Source of the DNA: Candidatus Peregrinibacteria bacterium
GTDB lineage: Bacteria; Patescibacteriota; Gracilibacteria; UM-FILTER-43-11
NCBI GenBank assembly: GCA_016932495.1
Contig: JAFGCR010000025.1
Span: forward strand, 1 to 57,278
Reading direction: 5' to 3'
DNA length: 57,278 nucleotides
Shown here: positions 8,861-17,691 of the stretch, piece by piece
How the letters are laid out: every line of letters starts with the position of its first letter
Position numbering within the stretch: position 1 is the first letter of the stretch
Made by a program: the position numbers and the translations under genes
The notes under the pieces: model-generated
What the model was told of the DNA's origin: nothing
Seen by the model: the letters and a program-made list of their open reading frames with translations, nothing else
Databases searched by the model: none

Positions 8861-9157
8861 ATGGGTTTCATGGATAAGGCCAAGGACTTGTACAAGCTCC
8901 AGAAACAGGCCAAAGAGATCAAAAAACAGCTTAAAAACATCCATATCGAAGCGGAAGCAGATGGTGTGACGGTGGTGTGCGACGGCGAACAGCATTTTAT
9001 GGAGGCAAAGGTGGATGAGGCACTTTTATCCGACAGTAAAAAATTAGAGAAAGCCTTTGTGGAAGCGGCCAATAAAGCTATTAAAAAATCCCAGCTCATC
9101 GGTGCGGAAAAGATGAAAGACGTGATGGGGGGGTTTGGTGGAATGTTTGGACAGTAA
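8861..9157 (+). CDS. ybaB: YbaB/EbfC family nucleoid-associated protein
   Basis: This is a small DNA-binding protein of the YbaB/EbfC family. The track ORF starts at 8816, but the conserved N-terminus is GFMDKAKDLYKLQKQAKEIKKQL, so I use the ATG at 8861 (98 residues). A -10-like TATGAT at 8814-8819 also makes the upstream start unlikely. The C-terminus MGGFGGMFGQ is typical. In many bacteria ybaB lies between dnaX and recR; here all three are separated. It is followed by a hairpin spacer and then mltG. Confidence 0.9.
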   Translation: MGFMDKAKDLYKLQKQAKEIKKQLKNIHIEAEADGVTVVCDGEQHFMEAKVDEALLSDSKKLEKAFVEAANKAIKKSQLIGAEKMKDVMGGFGGMFGQ

Positions 9158-9233
9158 AAACCAATGCAAGTGCAAGTTTAAAGTGCAAGTATATACCCCT
9201 TGCACATGCACTTACACCTTGCACTTTTAAAGT
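9158..9233 (+). repeat. Iterated-word hairpin element upstream of mltG
   Basis: The ybaB/mltG spacer is built from TGCAAG/CTTGCA words. The block 9161-9189 matches 28 of 29 positions of the minus-strand block upstream of the cyclo-ligase gene. Words at 9181-9189 pair with 9218-9226. Confidence 0.75.
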
Positions 9234-10226
9234 ATGAAAAAAATAATTTCCCTTCTCATCGTCGGCCTGCTGGTATTTGGTTTATTCTATTTTTACCAAT
9301 TTTATGCGGGGGCCCTGAATTATGCGTATGACTCCGATTCAGAAGCCCGGGTCGTGGTAGAGGTGAAGCAGGGCAGTACGGCTTCAGATGTGGCAGATAT
9401 TCTATACCGCCAGAAGCTGATCAAAAGCCCGTTTGTCTTTAATCTTTACCTTAAACAGAATGACCTGGCAGGTCAGATGAAGGCCGGACGGATCGTCTTG
9501 CGGGAGAATTTTGACTTAAAACAGATTGCCCAGGCTTTAGCGGAAGGAAAATCAGAAGAAATGGCCGTTACTATTCTGGAAGGCTGGACAATCAAACAGA
9601 TTGCCGACTATATGGAAGAAGCCGGGCTGACCACCGCCGATGCCTTTTTATCCTGTGCGGCCAGCTGTGAATTTATTTTCGACTTCCTGCCCGCGGGTTA
9701 CGTGGAAGGGTATCTTTATCCGGATACCTATTTCGTTAATTCAGGCACGTACAGCGATGACAGTTTTATCACCCGCCTGATCCAGACACTGGAAAACAAA
9801 CTGTCTACCGACGACTGGAACGCGGTGGACACGAGCGGACGGACGTTTGAGGAGATCATGATCATGGCCAGTATCGTGGAACGTGAAGAGCGCGACCCTG
9901 ATGAACGCCCCACGGTAGCCGGAATCTTATGGGACCGGTTTGATAACGGTGTTGGATTGGGCGCTGATGCCACGGTTTTGTACGCACTGGGGCGCACCAA
10001 AGGCGGACTGACGTACGACGACCTCCAGGTCGACAGCCCCTACAACACCCGCAAATACCGCGGCTTGCCTCCTACTCCTATCTGCAGTCCCAGCCTCTCC
10101 AGCATCCACGCGGCGCTGTACCCCGAAAAAACCGCCTATTTTTATTACCTGCACGATTCGGACGGCGAGGTGCATTACGCGGAAACACTGGAGGAGCATA
10201 ACGCGAATAAGCGGAAATATCTTTAA
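9234..10226 (+). CDS. mltG: Endolytic murein transglycosylase MltG
   Basis: MltG cleaves nascent glycan strands at the membrane and sets their length. The 330 residues have one N-terminal TM segment (about 4-25) and a LysM-like region (VKQGSTASDVADIL). The YceG catalytic domain follows, with glutamate E216 in MASIVEREERD. The conserved SPYNTRKYRGLPPTPIC and YFYYLHDSDGEVHYAETLEEHN lie near the C-terminus. Its stop overlaps the next start (TAATG), indicating translational coupling. Confidence 0.96.
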   Translation: MKKIISLLIVGLLVFGLFYFYQFYAGALNYAYDSDSEARVVVEVKQGSTASDVADILYRQKLIKSPFVFNLYLKQNDLAGQMKAGRIVLRENFDLKQIAQALAEGKSEEMAVTILEGWTIKQIADYMEEAGLTTADAFLSCAASCEFIFDFLPAGYVEGYLYPDTYFVNSGTYSDDSFITRLIQTLENKLSTDDWNAVDTSGRTFEEIMIMASIVEREERDPDERPTVAGILWDRFDNGVGLGADATVLYALGRTKGGLTYDDLQVDSPYNTRKYRGLPPTPICSPSLSSIHAALYPEKTAYFYYLHDSDGEVHYAETLEEHNANKRKYL

Positions 10227-10636
10227 TGACTAAAAAAAGACAATACATCGCGCTCGCCCTTATTCTGGTTATCCTTCTGTGCCTTTCCCCTTTTGTGAGA
10301 CCGGCTTTTCCTTATGCCTATAAAGTCGTTAAGCGGAGGGTCGTTTATATGTTCAATCATGATTATGTACCGGATGAGGTAATCGTTAAGCTCAAGGTAA
10401 AGGCTTTTAACCTCAGGGAAGAGCCTGGGCGGCAGGGGGCGGAAGCGTTCTTCCATGAAATCGATCCCTCTTTCCAGATTGATGATTATAACCGGTCACT
10501 GAATTTTGTTGTCCTGAAACTGCCTAAAAAGGGAATGGTCCTGCGGACGATTGAGCGGCTGGAAATAAAACCGGAAATCGAATACGCGGAGCCAAATTGG
10601 ATCATACGGGCTGTCAATAAAGGTGAGTGGTTTTAG
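10226..10636 (+). CDS. Anchored stand-alone subtilase-prodomain-like protein
   Basis: The 136 residues comprise one N-terminal TM segment (about 8-28) and an extracytoplasmic domain. VPDEVIVKLK and LNFVVLKLP, followed by IERLEIKPEIEYAEPNWI, are the pattern of the N-terminal propeptide of S8 proteases (fervidolysin or inhibitor-I9 type). No Asp/His/Ser protease domain follows; the ORF stops 14 residues after AEPNW. It may be a remnant, or an anchored inhibitor or chaperone of a protease encoded elsewhere. It is coupled to mltG by a 1-nt overlap. Confidence 0.75.
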   Translation: MTKKRQYIALALILVILLCLSPFVRPAFPYAYKVVKRRVVYMFNHDYVPDEVIVKLKVKAFNLREEPGRQGAEAFFHEIDPSFQIDDYNRSLNFVVLKLPKKGMVLRTIERLEIKPEIEYAEPNWIIRAVNKGEWF

Positions 10637-10770
10637 GGTGTTTTTATTTCTCACGTGCGTACACACCCCCTCATTCCCCTACGGGGTTAGTGGGTAAGAA
10701 AGAAGGGAAAAGAAAATATATAAAAAGAAAAGGAAGAAAGAAAATTCCTTACTTTTTTAATCTTTTTGGA
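10637..10770. other. Convergent intergenic region with purine-rich tract
   Basis: This region lies between two convergent genes. An imperfect hairpin around CCCC-TAC-GGGG (near 10676-10686) precedes a purine-rich tract (GGTAAGAAAGAAGGGAAAAG). That tract resembles the reverse complement of 7665-7700 upstream of rpsU. No coding potential is seen. Confidence 0.5.
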
Positions 10771-12807
10771 TTACGGATTATACGTAATCTCGATCTCTGC
10801 CTTTCCCACCTGTTCCCCCGCTTTTTCAGCGGTGACCACGATGGTGTTTTTTCCGGGGTTCAGTTTGATGGACATACGCCACTGCTCACTGCCGGGGATG
10901 TAATCGGTGATCTCCTTGTTATCCACATACATGCGGGTGACCCATTTGCCGACAGTACCGCCTACTACGAGCGTATCCAGTGTAGTGGCATACGATCCGC
11001 TGCTGGTGGGGATCGTAATAACGGGCGCGGAGCTAGCTCCGCTTTCCACATCGATCGTAATGCTGGCTTCGCCCAGGACACCGCCGTCTTCATCGTAAGC
11101 CTTAACCGTGTAAGTGTTTTTTTCACCGATCTTTAAATTGCCGATGCTTACAAACGCGCGGTATTTAAAGTTGGTGTTGCCCGGTTCGAATAAAGAAAGG
11201 GCATAATCATTCACCTCCACTTTAGCCGTTCCGTCCGGCACGGTGCCGGTGATTTCGAATTCGGTTTCGCTGGTGGTGAAACTTTCCCCGCCATTGGGGG
11301 CGGTGATGACCACTCCGCCCGAAGAGCTGGCCTGAGGTAATTCGTCCTCATCATCCTGAGAGGCAGGATCCTGCGTCTCTACGGATGCTTCGTCCTTATT
11401 TCCGGCTTCATCCACGACTTCCTGGGTAAGGGTCAGATTGATGATAGCGGATTCGCTTTGATTGCCCGCCTTGTCTTCAGCGATCACTTTATATTCGTTG
11501 TCCCCCACTTCCAGATTGCCGTATTCCGTTTTGGCGTAATATTCAAAGGTCCCGCTGCCGGGAACGTATTTGGTCAGACGGTAATCGTTGACGATGACGG
11601 CGGCCGTGTCTTTACTGACCGTTCCTTTAATGATCTGTTCGATGTCTTCGATCTCCACGGTTTCATCATTGGCGCCCGGATCCGTGATGGCCGGTGTGTC
11701 GGGGGCAGTCTTATCGTAAACCACTACTAAAGGTTCCAGAGCGGTCTTAATGCCATCCAGCTGTTCCGCTTCGATATCGATTTCATTTTCACCTTCGAAG
11801 GTCAATTTTACTGAATCAGCCTTCCATTTGCCGGTTCCGGTAACGGCCGCCTTCTGGCCTTCCACATAAATAGCGTTGATCTTTTCCGGGTCAAAATTGC
11901 CTTCCACGGTGAGGGTGGATTTATTGGTTTCAGTGTCTTTAGAAGGCTTGGTCACATACGCGACACGGCCCACATTGGCCAGGTCTTCTGCTCCACCGCC
12001 CGCCTCTTCATCTTCAGTTATAAGTCCTTCTGCTGTTTCAGCTCCTTCTTCGCCCAAATCGGACTCTTCAAACGCGTTCACCGCCCCGTCCTTTTTAATG
12101 TTCCAGCGATACCAGTTGGTCTGTTTAAAGGAATCGCTCAGCGCGAAGATCACTTCGGTATCCTCTCCCCTTTCAATGGCCTGGGCTTTGGCTTCGTCCA
12201 CCAAAAACTGCTGGCCCACACCGAGCGTGTAAGTCTTGATCACATCATCCTCGTATTTAACGCCGATCTGGGCGGTTCCCTCCAGCATATAGACCGTGCC
12301 CGGCGCACTGATCGCAATGACGCCGCCGCGGCTGTCGACGGTGATGAGGCCGGTCGTGATTCCAAAAGTAGATCCGGGATTCGTGATCCGTTCGACCTTT
12401 GTCCACACATCCCCCCGTACCAGCTCCACTTCGATATTATACGTATCGTTTTTCTTTTTAAGGGAGGTAAAAGTCACTTCGGTATTGGTGTTGAGCCGCA
12501 TGAGGCTCTGGTCAAAAAAAGTGAAGGTGGCACGGCCGTCCGCACCGGTCTTAAACCGTTCACCGCGGTAAAGATAGATCTTGTCGGGAGCGTTCTGCCA
12601 TTCGCTTTTACCCACGGTCATGGCTTTGGCGCTGCCGCTTTCAATATTCAGGAACACTTTTTCGTTCGAGGTGCTGCGGTTCTGGTCGATCAGGATATCG
12701 TTTAAGGCGCGCCAGCCGAATACGATCCCGGCAAAAATAAGCACGATAACCAGAAAAGGCATCAGGTAACTATAAAACCTTTTCCGCGGCGGGCGTTTAT
12801 AATACAT
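10771..12807 (-). CDS. FecR-domain surface protein with Ig-like repeats
   Basis: The 678 residues begin with one TM anchor (YLMPFLVIVLIFAGIVFGW). A FecR-like domain follows (GERFKTGADGRATFTFFDQSLMRL, VRGDVWTKVE), then a Glu-rich linker. Four Ig-like modules of about 85 residues follow, with recurring signatures such as VNDYRLTKYVPGSGTFEY, VNDYALSLFEPGNTNFKY and VDNKEITDYIPGSEQW. It is predicted to be displayed on the outer face of the cytoplasmic membrane. Adhesion or a cell-wall role is inference; FecR domains elsewhere sense or transmit signals, but no sigma/FecI partner is present. It is convergent with the mltG operon. Confidence 0.85.
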   Translation of the reverse strand: MYYKRPPRKRFYSYLMPFLVIVLIFAGIVFGWRALNDILIDQNRSTSNEKVFLNIESGSAKAMTVGKSEWQNAPDKIYLYRGERFKTGADGRATFTFFDQSLMRLNTNTEVTFTSLKKKNDTYNIEVELVRGDVWTKVERITNPGSTFGITTGLITVDSRGGVIAISAPGTVYMLEGTAQIGVKYEDDVIKTYTLGVGQQFLVDEAKAQAIERGEDTEVIFALSDSFKQTNWYRWNIKKDGAVNAFEESDLGEEGAETAEGLITEDEEAGGGAEDLANVGRVAYVTKPSKDTETNKSTLTVEGNFDPEKINAIYVEGQKAAVTGTGKWKADSVKLTFEGENEIDIEAEQLDGIKTALEPLVVVYDKTAPDTPAITDPGANDETVEIEDIEQIIKGTVSKDTAAVIVNDYRLTKYVPGSGTFEYYAKTEYGNLEVGDNEYKVIAEDKAGNQSESAIINLTLTQEVVDEAGNKDEASVETQDPASQDDEDELPQASSSGGVVITAPNGGESFTTSETEFEITGTVPDGTAKVEVNDYALSLFEPGNTNFKYRAFVSIGNLKIGEKNTYTVKAYDEDGGVLGEASITIDVESGASSAPVITIPTSSGSYATTLDTLVVGGTVGKWVTRMYVDNKEITDYIPGSEQWRMSIKLNPGKNTIVVTAEKAGEQVGKAEIEITYNP

Positions 12808-12859
12808 AATTCCAAATTAAAGGTAGAATGCTTTGAAATCTTACAAAAATGCGTTTTGT

Positions 12860-12888
12860 TTGTCAATCAGGCCCCCCTTCACTATAAT
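12860..12888 (+). promoter_or_regulatory. secA promoter
   Basis: TTGTCA (12860-12865), a 17-nt spacer and TATAAT (12883-12888) lie 107 nt before the secA ATG. Transcription from here would place the hairpin element 12908-12995 in the secA leader. Confidence 0.7.
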
Positions 12889-12907
12889 CAGTTAGCTACT
12901 TAATTAC

Positions 12908-12995
12908 GAATTGACTTCGAATGGAAATCGAATAGACGTCGAATAGACTGTCCATCCGAAGTCAATTCGCAGTCGATACGAAGTCAATACGAATT
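12908..12995 (+). repeat. Palindromic repeat in the secA leader
   Basis: GAATTGACTTCG-type words pair with TCCATCCGAAGTCAATTC (12951-12968) in an 18-bp stem with one mismatch. The loop contains repeated TCGAATAGAC words. Positions 12913-12948 are identical over 36 nt to the reverse complement of 22932-22967 downstream of nusG. The element ends directly at the secA start codon. Confidence 0.85.
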
Positions 12996-15644
12996 ATGTT
13001 AAAAAGATTAATCAAATCCATTCTCGGCGATTATAACGAGAAGGAGCTCAAGAAAATCGAACCGCTGATCCCTGAGATCAATCAGAAGGAAGAAGAATAC
13101 CAGAAACTTTCGGATGATGAGCTGAAAGCCAATACGGAAAAATTTAAAGAACGGCTGAAAAACGGGGAGGCTGTGGATGACCTTTTAACCGAAGCTTTCG
13201 CGACCGTTAAAAACGCGTGCCGGCGCCTGATCGGGACTAAGTATAAACTGGGCAAAGAAGAAGGCACATGGGATATGATCCCCTATGACTGCCAGCTGGT
13301 GGGCGGCATTGCCCTTCATAAAGGCAAGATCTCAGAAATGAAGACGGGTGAAGGGAAAACGCTGGTGGCGGCCCTGCCGGTCTACTTAAACGCGCTCACG
13401 GGGAAGGGGGTGCATGTGGTCACGGTGAACGATTATCTGGCCAAACGCGACGCCGAGTGGATGGGGACAGTCTACCGTTATCTGGGCCTGACTGTCGGGA
13501 CCATTGTCCACGGCCTGGACCATGAGGAAAGGCAGGAGGCTTACCGCGCGGATATCACCTACGGCACTAATAATGAATTCGGATTCGATTATCTGCGCGA
13601 CAACATGGTCACCAGCCTGGAACGGCGTGTCCAGCGGGAACTGAATTATGCGATCGTCGATGAAATCGACTCGATCCTCATTGACGAAGCCCGTACGCCG
13701 CTCATCATCTCATCCCCCGCTGAAGAATCGACCAAGAAATACATGCAATACGCCCAGCTCATCAACCGGCTCCAGCCGGAAACCCACTACGCCATCGACG
13801 AAAAAGCCCGCACCGCCACCCTGACCGAAGAAGGTATCGCGGAGCTGGAGAAACTTTTAGGAGTGGAAAATATTTACACGGACGCGGGTTTTCAGGAAGT
13901 CCACCATATTGAGCAGGCCCTGAAAGCGAAGGCAATCTTTAAACGCGACACGGACTATCTGGTCAAAGAAGGTGAGATCATTATTGTGGATGAGTTCACC
14001 GGGCGCCTGATGCCGGGCCGGCGTTACAGCGACGGCCTCCATCAGGCCATCGAAGCCAAGGAAGGCGTGGAAGTGAAGCAGGAAAGCAAAACACTGGCCA
14101 CGGTGACTTTCCAGAATTATTTCCGGCTTTACAATAAACTTTCCGGCATGACCGGCACCGCGAAGACGGAAGAGGAGGAATTTTATAAGATATACGGGCT
14201 GGAGACGCTGGTCATCCCTACCAATAAGCCCGTTGTCCGCAAAGACCACTCCGACCTTATTTATAAGAGCCAGAAAGGCAAAGTGATGAGTGTGGTAAAA
14301 GCCATCCAGGAATATTACAGCAAGGGCCAGCCCGTGCTGGTAGGCACGGTCTCGGTGGAAAAATCCGAGATGCTCTCCAAGCTCCTGAAGATGAACGGAG
14401 TCCCGCATGAGGTGCTCAATGCCAAAAACCATGAACGGGAAGCCGAGATCGTGGCGCAGGCCGGCCAGAAAGGCGCGGTGACCATTGCCACGAACATGGC
14501 AGGCCGGGGAACGGATATCAAACTGGGCACAGGCGTTAAAGAGTTGGGCGGACTGGTTATCATCGGCACGGAACGCCATGACTCCCGCCGCATCGACAAC
14601 CAGCTCCGCGGCCGTGCCGGGCGCCAGGGAGACCCCGGGGAAACCCGTTTTTATGTGTCGATGGAAGACGACCTGATGCGCCTGTTCGGCGCCGACAAGA
14701 TCAAAAACATGATGGAGCGGCTGGGGCTTCCGGATGACATGCCGATTGAGAACCGCCTGATCAACCGCAGTATCGAATCCGCCCAAAAACGCGTGGAGGG
14801 TCATAATTTTGACATCCGGAAACACCTTCTGGAATACGATGACGTGATGAATAAACACCGCGAGATCATTTACGCGCGGCGGCTGAAGATCCTGGAAAAC
14901 GATGACCTGAAAGCCGAAGTGCTGGAACTCATGAAAAAAGAGGCGGAAGACATCGTCCATTCCCGCACCCAGTCCCCGAACTATACAGACTGGGATTTAA
15001 GCGGCATTGCCGAAGCCGTCAACGCGCTGCTGCCCCATGAGACCAAAGCGGTGGATGTGGCGGATTTTGAAAAACTGGATAAACCGGAAGACATCGCCGA
15101 TTATCTTACCAACGTCCTTCATACCGAACACCGCTTAAAAGAAGAGGCGCTCCCCGATCCCGGTATTCTGCGCCAGGTAGAAAAAAGTATCCTGTTCCGG
15201 GTAGTGGATACGTTATGGATGGAGCACATCGATGCCATGACCAACCTGCGTGAATCCGTGGCGCTACGCGGGTACGGCCAGAGGGACCCGCTAATCGAAT
15301 ATAAACAGGAATCCTTTGTCATGCTGAAAAAACTTCTGGCCTCCATCCAGCACAATGCGATCAATACACTGTTTAAGGTCCAGATCAATCTGGAACAGCC
15401 GGTCCTGGCGCCTAAAGGGCAGCCTGATCCCGGTAAACTGCAGACCAACGAAGACAAAATCGAGGCAGGGCTTACTGATCCCCGCCGGAAAATGACTGCC
15501 GCCTCTCCGGAGGCGCGTGTGGCCCAGCGGATTTCAGCTGCGTCCTCCACCCCGCCGCCCAGCGCCTTCCCCAAAGTCGGCCGCAACGATCCTTGTCCTT
15601 GCGGTTCCGGCAAGAAATATAAAAAATGTCACGGGGTAGCTTAA
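12996..15644 (+). CDS. secA: Preprotein translocase ATPase SecA
   Basis: SecA is the motor of Sec export. It has 882 residues. NBD1 has Walker [10 protein letters not shown] and the DEAD-type [21 protein letters not shown]2 has [13 protein letters not shown] and [15 protein letters not shown]. The helical scaffold and wing regions are intact. The C-terminus carries the zinc-binding SEC-C tail [20 protein letters not shown]. The ATG follows a palindromic leader with no SD. Its stop overlaps by 4 nt the stop of a convergent small gene. Confidence 0.99.
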   Translation: MLKRLIKSILGDYNEKELKKIEPLIPEINQKEEEYQKLSDDELKANTEKFKERLKNGEAVDDLLTEAFATVKNACRRLIGTKYKLGKEEGTWDMIPYDCQLVGGIALHKGKISEMKTGEGKTLVAALPVYLNALTGKGVHVVTVNDYLAKRDAEWMGTVYRYLGLTVGTIVHGLDHEERQEAYRADITYGTNNEFGFDYLRDNMVTSLERRVQRELNYAIVDEIDSILIDEARTPLIISSPAEESTKKYMQYAQLINRLQPETHYAIDEKARTATLTEEGIAELEKLLGVENIYTDAGFQEVHHIEQALKAKAIFKRDTDYLVKEGEIIIVDEFTGRLMPGRRYSDGLHQAIEAKEGVEVKQESKTLATVTFQNYFRLYNKLSGMTGTAKTEEEEFYKIYGLETLVIPTNKPVVRKDHSDLIYKSQKGKVMSVVKAIQEYYSKGQPVLVGTVSVEKSEMLSKLLKMNGVPHEVLNAKNHEREAEIVAQAGQKGAVTIATNMAGRGTDIKLGTGVKELGGLVIIGTERHDSRRIDNQLRGRAGRQGDPGETRFYVSMEDDLMRLFGADKIKNMMERLGLPDDMPIENRLINRSIESAQKRVEGHNFDIRKHLLEYDDVMNKHREIIYARRLKILENDDLKAEVLELMKKEAEDIVHSRTQSPNYTDWDLSGIAEAVNALLPHETKAVDVADFEKLDKPEDIADYLTNVLHTEHRLKEEALPDPGILRQVEKSILFRVVDTLWMEHIDAMTNLRESVALRGYGQRDPLIEYKQESFVMLKKLLASIQHNAINTLFKVQINLEQPVLAPKGQPDPGKLQTNEDKIEAGLTDPRRKMTAASPEARVAQRISAASSTPPPSAFPKVGRNDPCPCGSGKKYKKCHGVA

Positions 15645-16168
15645 TCAGAATCGTTGATCAATATCTTTTCAATCGCTTTTTGGACTTCTTCTTCGCTTGG
15701 CAGCCATTCTTCAGCGCCTGTTATTTCTGCCAGCCTGCTGCGCAGCAAAATCACAGAAATGATAAATGTCTTCCTGATTGATTCTCTGTCATTTCCCAGC
15801 AGACTTTCACCATTGCCATAAGTCTGCTGAAGTCTGTTCAGCAAATCGGCGTCCCCATCGGCTAAAGCCTCTTTCGCGATTTCTCTTACGATGTCATAAA
15901 AAAAGTTATTCTGATGAAAAGCTTCACGGTCTGCCCCGCGTAATATTATCCCTACAGCCGTATACCTTTCCGCAGCTTTCATATCCCCTCTCCTCAAATG
16001 ATGCCTGAACCCCTCTTTGACCTCTTCGATAAACGAAACGCCGGAATTATCGGTAACAATCCTTTTGAGCTGTGGCCACGGGGGCGGAGTTTTAAGCCAA
16101 TATAAAAACTCTTCTCTGATTGCAGCCAGCTCTGATGATTTTTCATTTTTTTGAGGGCTCTCCAGCAT
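15641..16168 (-). CDS. Hypothetical helical protein
   Basis: The 175 residues have no signal or TM segment and are predicted mainly alpha-helical, with an acidic C-terminus ([20 protein letters not shown]). I do not recognise a family. The ORF overlaps the end of secA by 4 nt in convergent orientation. A plausible promoter (TTGCTT, 16 nt, TAAAAT) lies in the gap shared with divergent hrcA. It is cytoplasmic by prediction; similar small unassigned proteins occur at 19788-20287 and 35902-36669. Confidence 0.7.
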   Translation of the reverse strand: MLESPQKNEKSSELAAIREEFLYWLKTPPPWPQLKRIVTDNSGVSFIEEVKEGFRHHLRRGDMKAAERYTAVGIILRGADREAFHQNNFFYDIVREIAKEALADGDADLLNRLQQTYGNGESLLGNDRESIRKTFIISVILLRSRLAEITGAEEWLPSEEEVQKAIEKILINDSD

Positions 16169-16230
16169 GATTATGGGTTTAAGTGGTATATTTTAAACTA
16201 TTTTTTAATTAAAGCAAGTTTAAAAGCATT

Positions 16231-16258
16231 TTGACAGAACTTATATTCAAGGTAAAAT
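16231..16258 (+). promoter_or_regulatory. hrcA promoter
   Basis: TTGACA (16231-16236), a 16-nt spacer and TAAAAT (16253-16258) lie immediately before the CIRCE-like operator. Confidence 0.75.
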
Positions 16259-16260
16259 AA

Positions 16261-16287
16261 TTAGCACTTAATCCTTTTAATTGCTAA
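16261..16287 (+). promoter_or_regulatory. CIRCE-like operator of hrcA
   Basis: TTAGCACTT-N9-AATTGCTAA matches the CIRCE layout TTAGCACTC-N9-GAGTGCTAA with the exact 9-nt spacer; 7 of 9 arm positions are symmetric. It sits at the expected transcription start, so HrcA should repress its own gene. No dnaK, grpE or groES follows, so this copy appears purely autoregulatory. Confidence 0.8.
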
Positions 16288-16312
16288 TCCCTCATTAGGG
16301 ATCTGTAAACTG

Positions 16313-17020
16313 ATGGACCCGCGACAGCAGAAAATCCTCAAGGCGATCATTGAACAGTTTATCCAGACGGCCCTGCCCGTAGGGTCTAAACTGATCTATG
16401 AAGAATATGACCTGAATGTGTCCCCCGCTACCATCCGCAATGAAATGGCGGTCCTGGAGCGGGAGGGTTTTATTAAACAGCCCCATACCTCCGCCGGCAG
16501 GATTCCCACCAGCCAGGCCTACCGTCTTTTTGTGGACCAGCTGAAATATAACCTAAAACTTTTAGACAAGGCTAAAGAAGACATAGAACTGATCCGTCAC
16601 CAGTATTATCTGGACCGCGCTAAGGAAAAATTATACGGGATGGTCTCTATTCTGGCCACTGCCACGCGAAACGTTAGTTTCGCCACCCTGCCGGATAACA
16701 AACGCCTATTTTATATGGGTATCAGCCACGTTTTAAGACAGCCGGAATTCCAGGCAGACCCCTCCAAAGCCACCCAGGTGGTCGAGGTGCTGGAAAACCG
16801 CTTCAGCGATCTTTTGGGCAGCCTGGATATCAGCGAAGAACCCTCTTTTTATATCGGTGAAGAGAATCTGATCCCGGAGATCCAGAGCTGTAGTCTTCTG
16901 GTTCAGCAATACCGCTATAAGGGTTTTAAGGGGGCAATGGGGATTTTGGGCGCCACCCGCATGAATTACGCTTACAATATGGCGGCGCTTAAATCAGCGA
17001 TTGATTTACTTAATGATTAA
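16313..17020 (+). CDS. hrcA: Heat-shock repressor HrcA (short form)
   Basis: HrcA binds CIRCE and represses chaperone genes. The N-terminal winged-helix is clear: RQQKILKAIIEQFIQTALPVGSK, SPATIRNEMAVLEREGFI and the HTSAGRIPT motif (about 58-66). The C-terminal half retains a GAF-like end with GILGATRMNYAYNMAAL. At 235 residues it is about 100 shorter than typical HrcA (about 340), with the central dimerisation/inserted region reduced. The CIRCE element in its promoter supports the call. It is followed by a hairpin spacer and ruvC. Confidence 0.95.
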   Translation: MDPRQQKILKAIIEQFIQTALPVGSKLIYEEYDLNVSPATIRNEMAVLEREGFIKQPHTSAGRIPTSQAYRLFVDQLKYNLKLLDKAKEDIELIRHQYYLDRAKEKLYGMVSILATATRNVSFATLPDNKRLFYMGISHVLRQPEFQADPSKATQVVEVLENRFSDLLGSLDISEEPSFYIGEENLIPEIQSCSLLVQQYRYKGFKGAMGILGATRMNYAYNMAALKSAIDLLND

Positions 17021-17092
17021 GTTAAGAGTTAAGAATTAAAAATTAAAAGTCAAACTCTCAACTCTTAACTTTTAACTCTTAATTAAAAAAAT
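17021..17092 (+). repeat. Iterated-word hairpin element upstream of ruvC
   Basis: The spacer consists of TTAAGAGTTAA/TTAACTCTTAA words. The arms 17022-17032 and 17072-17082 form a perfect 11-bp stem ending about ten bases before the ruvC ATG. Confidence 0.75.
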
Positions 17093-17593
17093 ATGTCAGT
17101 TATTTTAGGAATAGATCCGGGATTGGCGACTGTCGGTTTCGGCGCTATTAAATCTGAAAAAGGGCGGTTGGAGTATCTGGACTGCGGGGTGATCAGGACG
17201 AAGGCCGGTTTAGATCTTCCTGAACGGCTCCACATCATCAAACAGGATGTCATGACACTCCTTGAGACCTTTAAGCCGTCGGTGGTCGGGGTCGAGGAAT
17301 TGTATTTTGCCAAAAACGTCACTAACGCCATCAAAGTGGCCCATGCGCGCGGTGTCATTCTGGAATCCTTATATGAGAAGCGGATTCCTTTGGTCAACTT
17401 CACCCCGCTTCAGGTCAAGAACAACATCGCGGGAGACGGACGGGCACAGAAATGGCAGATCCAGGAAATGGTCAAACGATTCCTGCATTTAAAACGTCAT
17501 CCCAGGCCGGATGACGCGGCGGATGCGCTGGCGATAGCGATATGCACGGAGAGGGGTCTTAAGTCACAAATATCTGTAAGTGCGATTAATTAA
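17093..17593 (+). CDS. ruvC: Holliday junction endonuclease RuvC
   Basis: RuvC resolves Holliday junctions with RuvAB. It has 166 residues, standard length. Acidic metal-binding residues are D8 (GIDPG), E68 (VGVEELYF), and D141/D144 in RPDDAADALAIAI. The motif FAKNVTNAIKVAHARGV is typical. The stop codon lies inside a 22-nt perfect palindrome. ruvA and ruvB are not in this window. Confidence 0.97.
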   Translation: MSVILGIDPGLATVGFGAIKSEKGRLEYLDCGVIRTKAGLDLPERLHIIKQDVMTLLETFKPSVVGVEELYFAKNVTNAIKVAHARGVILESLYEKRIPLVNFTPLQVKNNIAGDGRAQKWQIQEMVKRFLHLKRHPRPDDAADALAIAICTERGLKSQISVSAIN

Positions 17594-17621
17594 TCGCACT
17601 GGCGAGGATAATATCCTCGCC
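17579..17621 (+). terminator. Two abutting perfect palindromes at the ruvC end
   Basis: AGTGCGATTAATTAATCGCACT (17579-17600) is a perfect 22-nt palindrome containing the ruvC stop. It is followed without gap by GGCGAGGAT-AAT-ATCCTCGCC (17601-17621). The second is a strong terminator-like hairpin but lacks a T-run. Confidence 0.6.
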
Positions 17622-17691
17622 TTCAGATGCCCTTGTGGCTTGTGACTAACTTTGTTACTATTTTCTCCGCTATTTTATTTATGCTGAACTG

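Noticed and set aside
13857-14960. 367-residue minus-strand ORF inside secA
   Set aside because: It is antisense to the conserved SecA NBD2 region, its composition reflects the secA codons, and it has no independent signals.
17021-17092. Possible CRISPR array from the repeated words
   Set aside because: Units are 6-10 bp, contiguous, both direct and inverted, with no spacers. No cas genes are present anywhere in the window.
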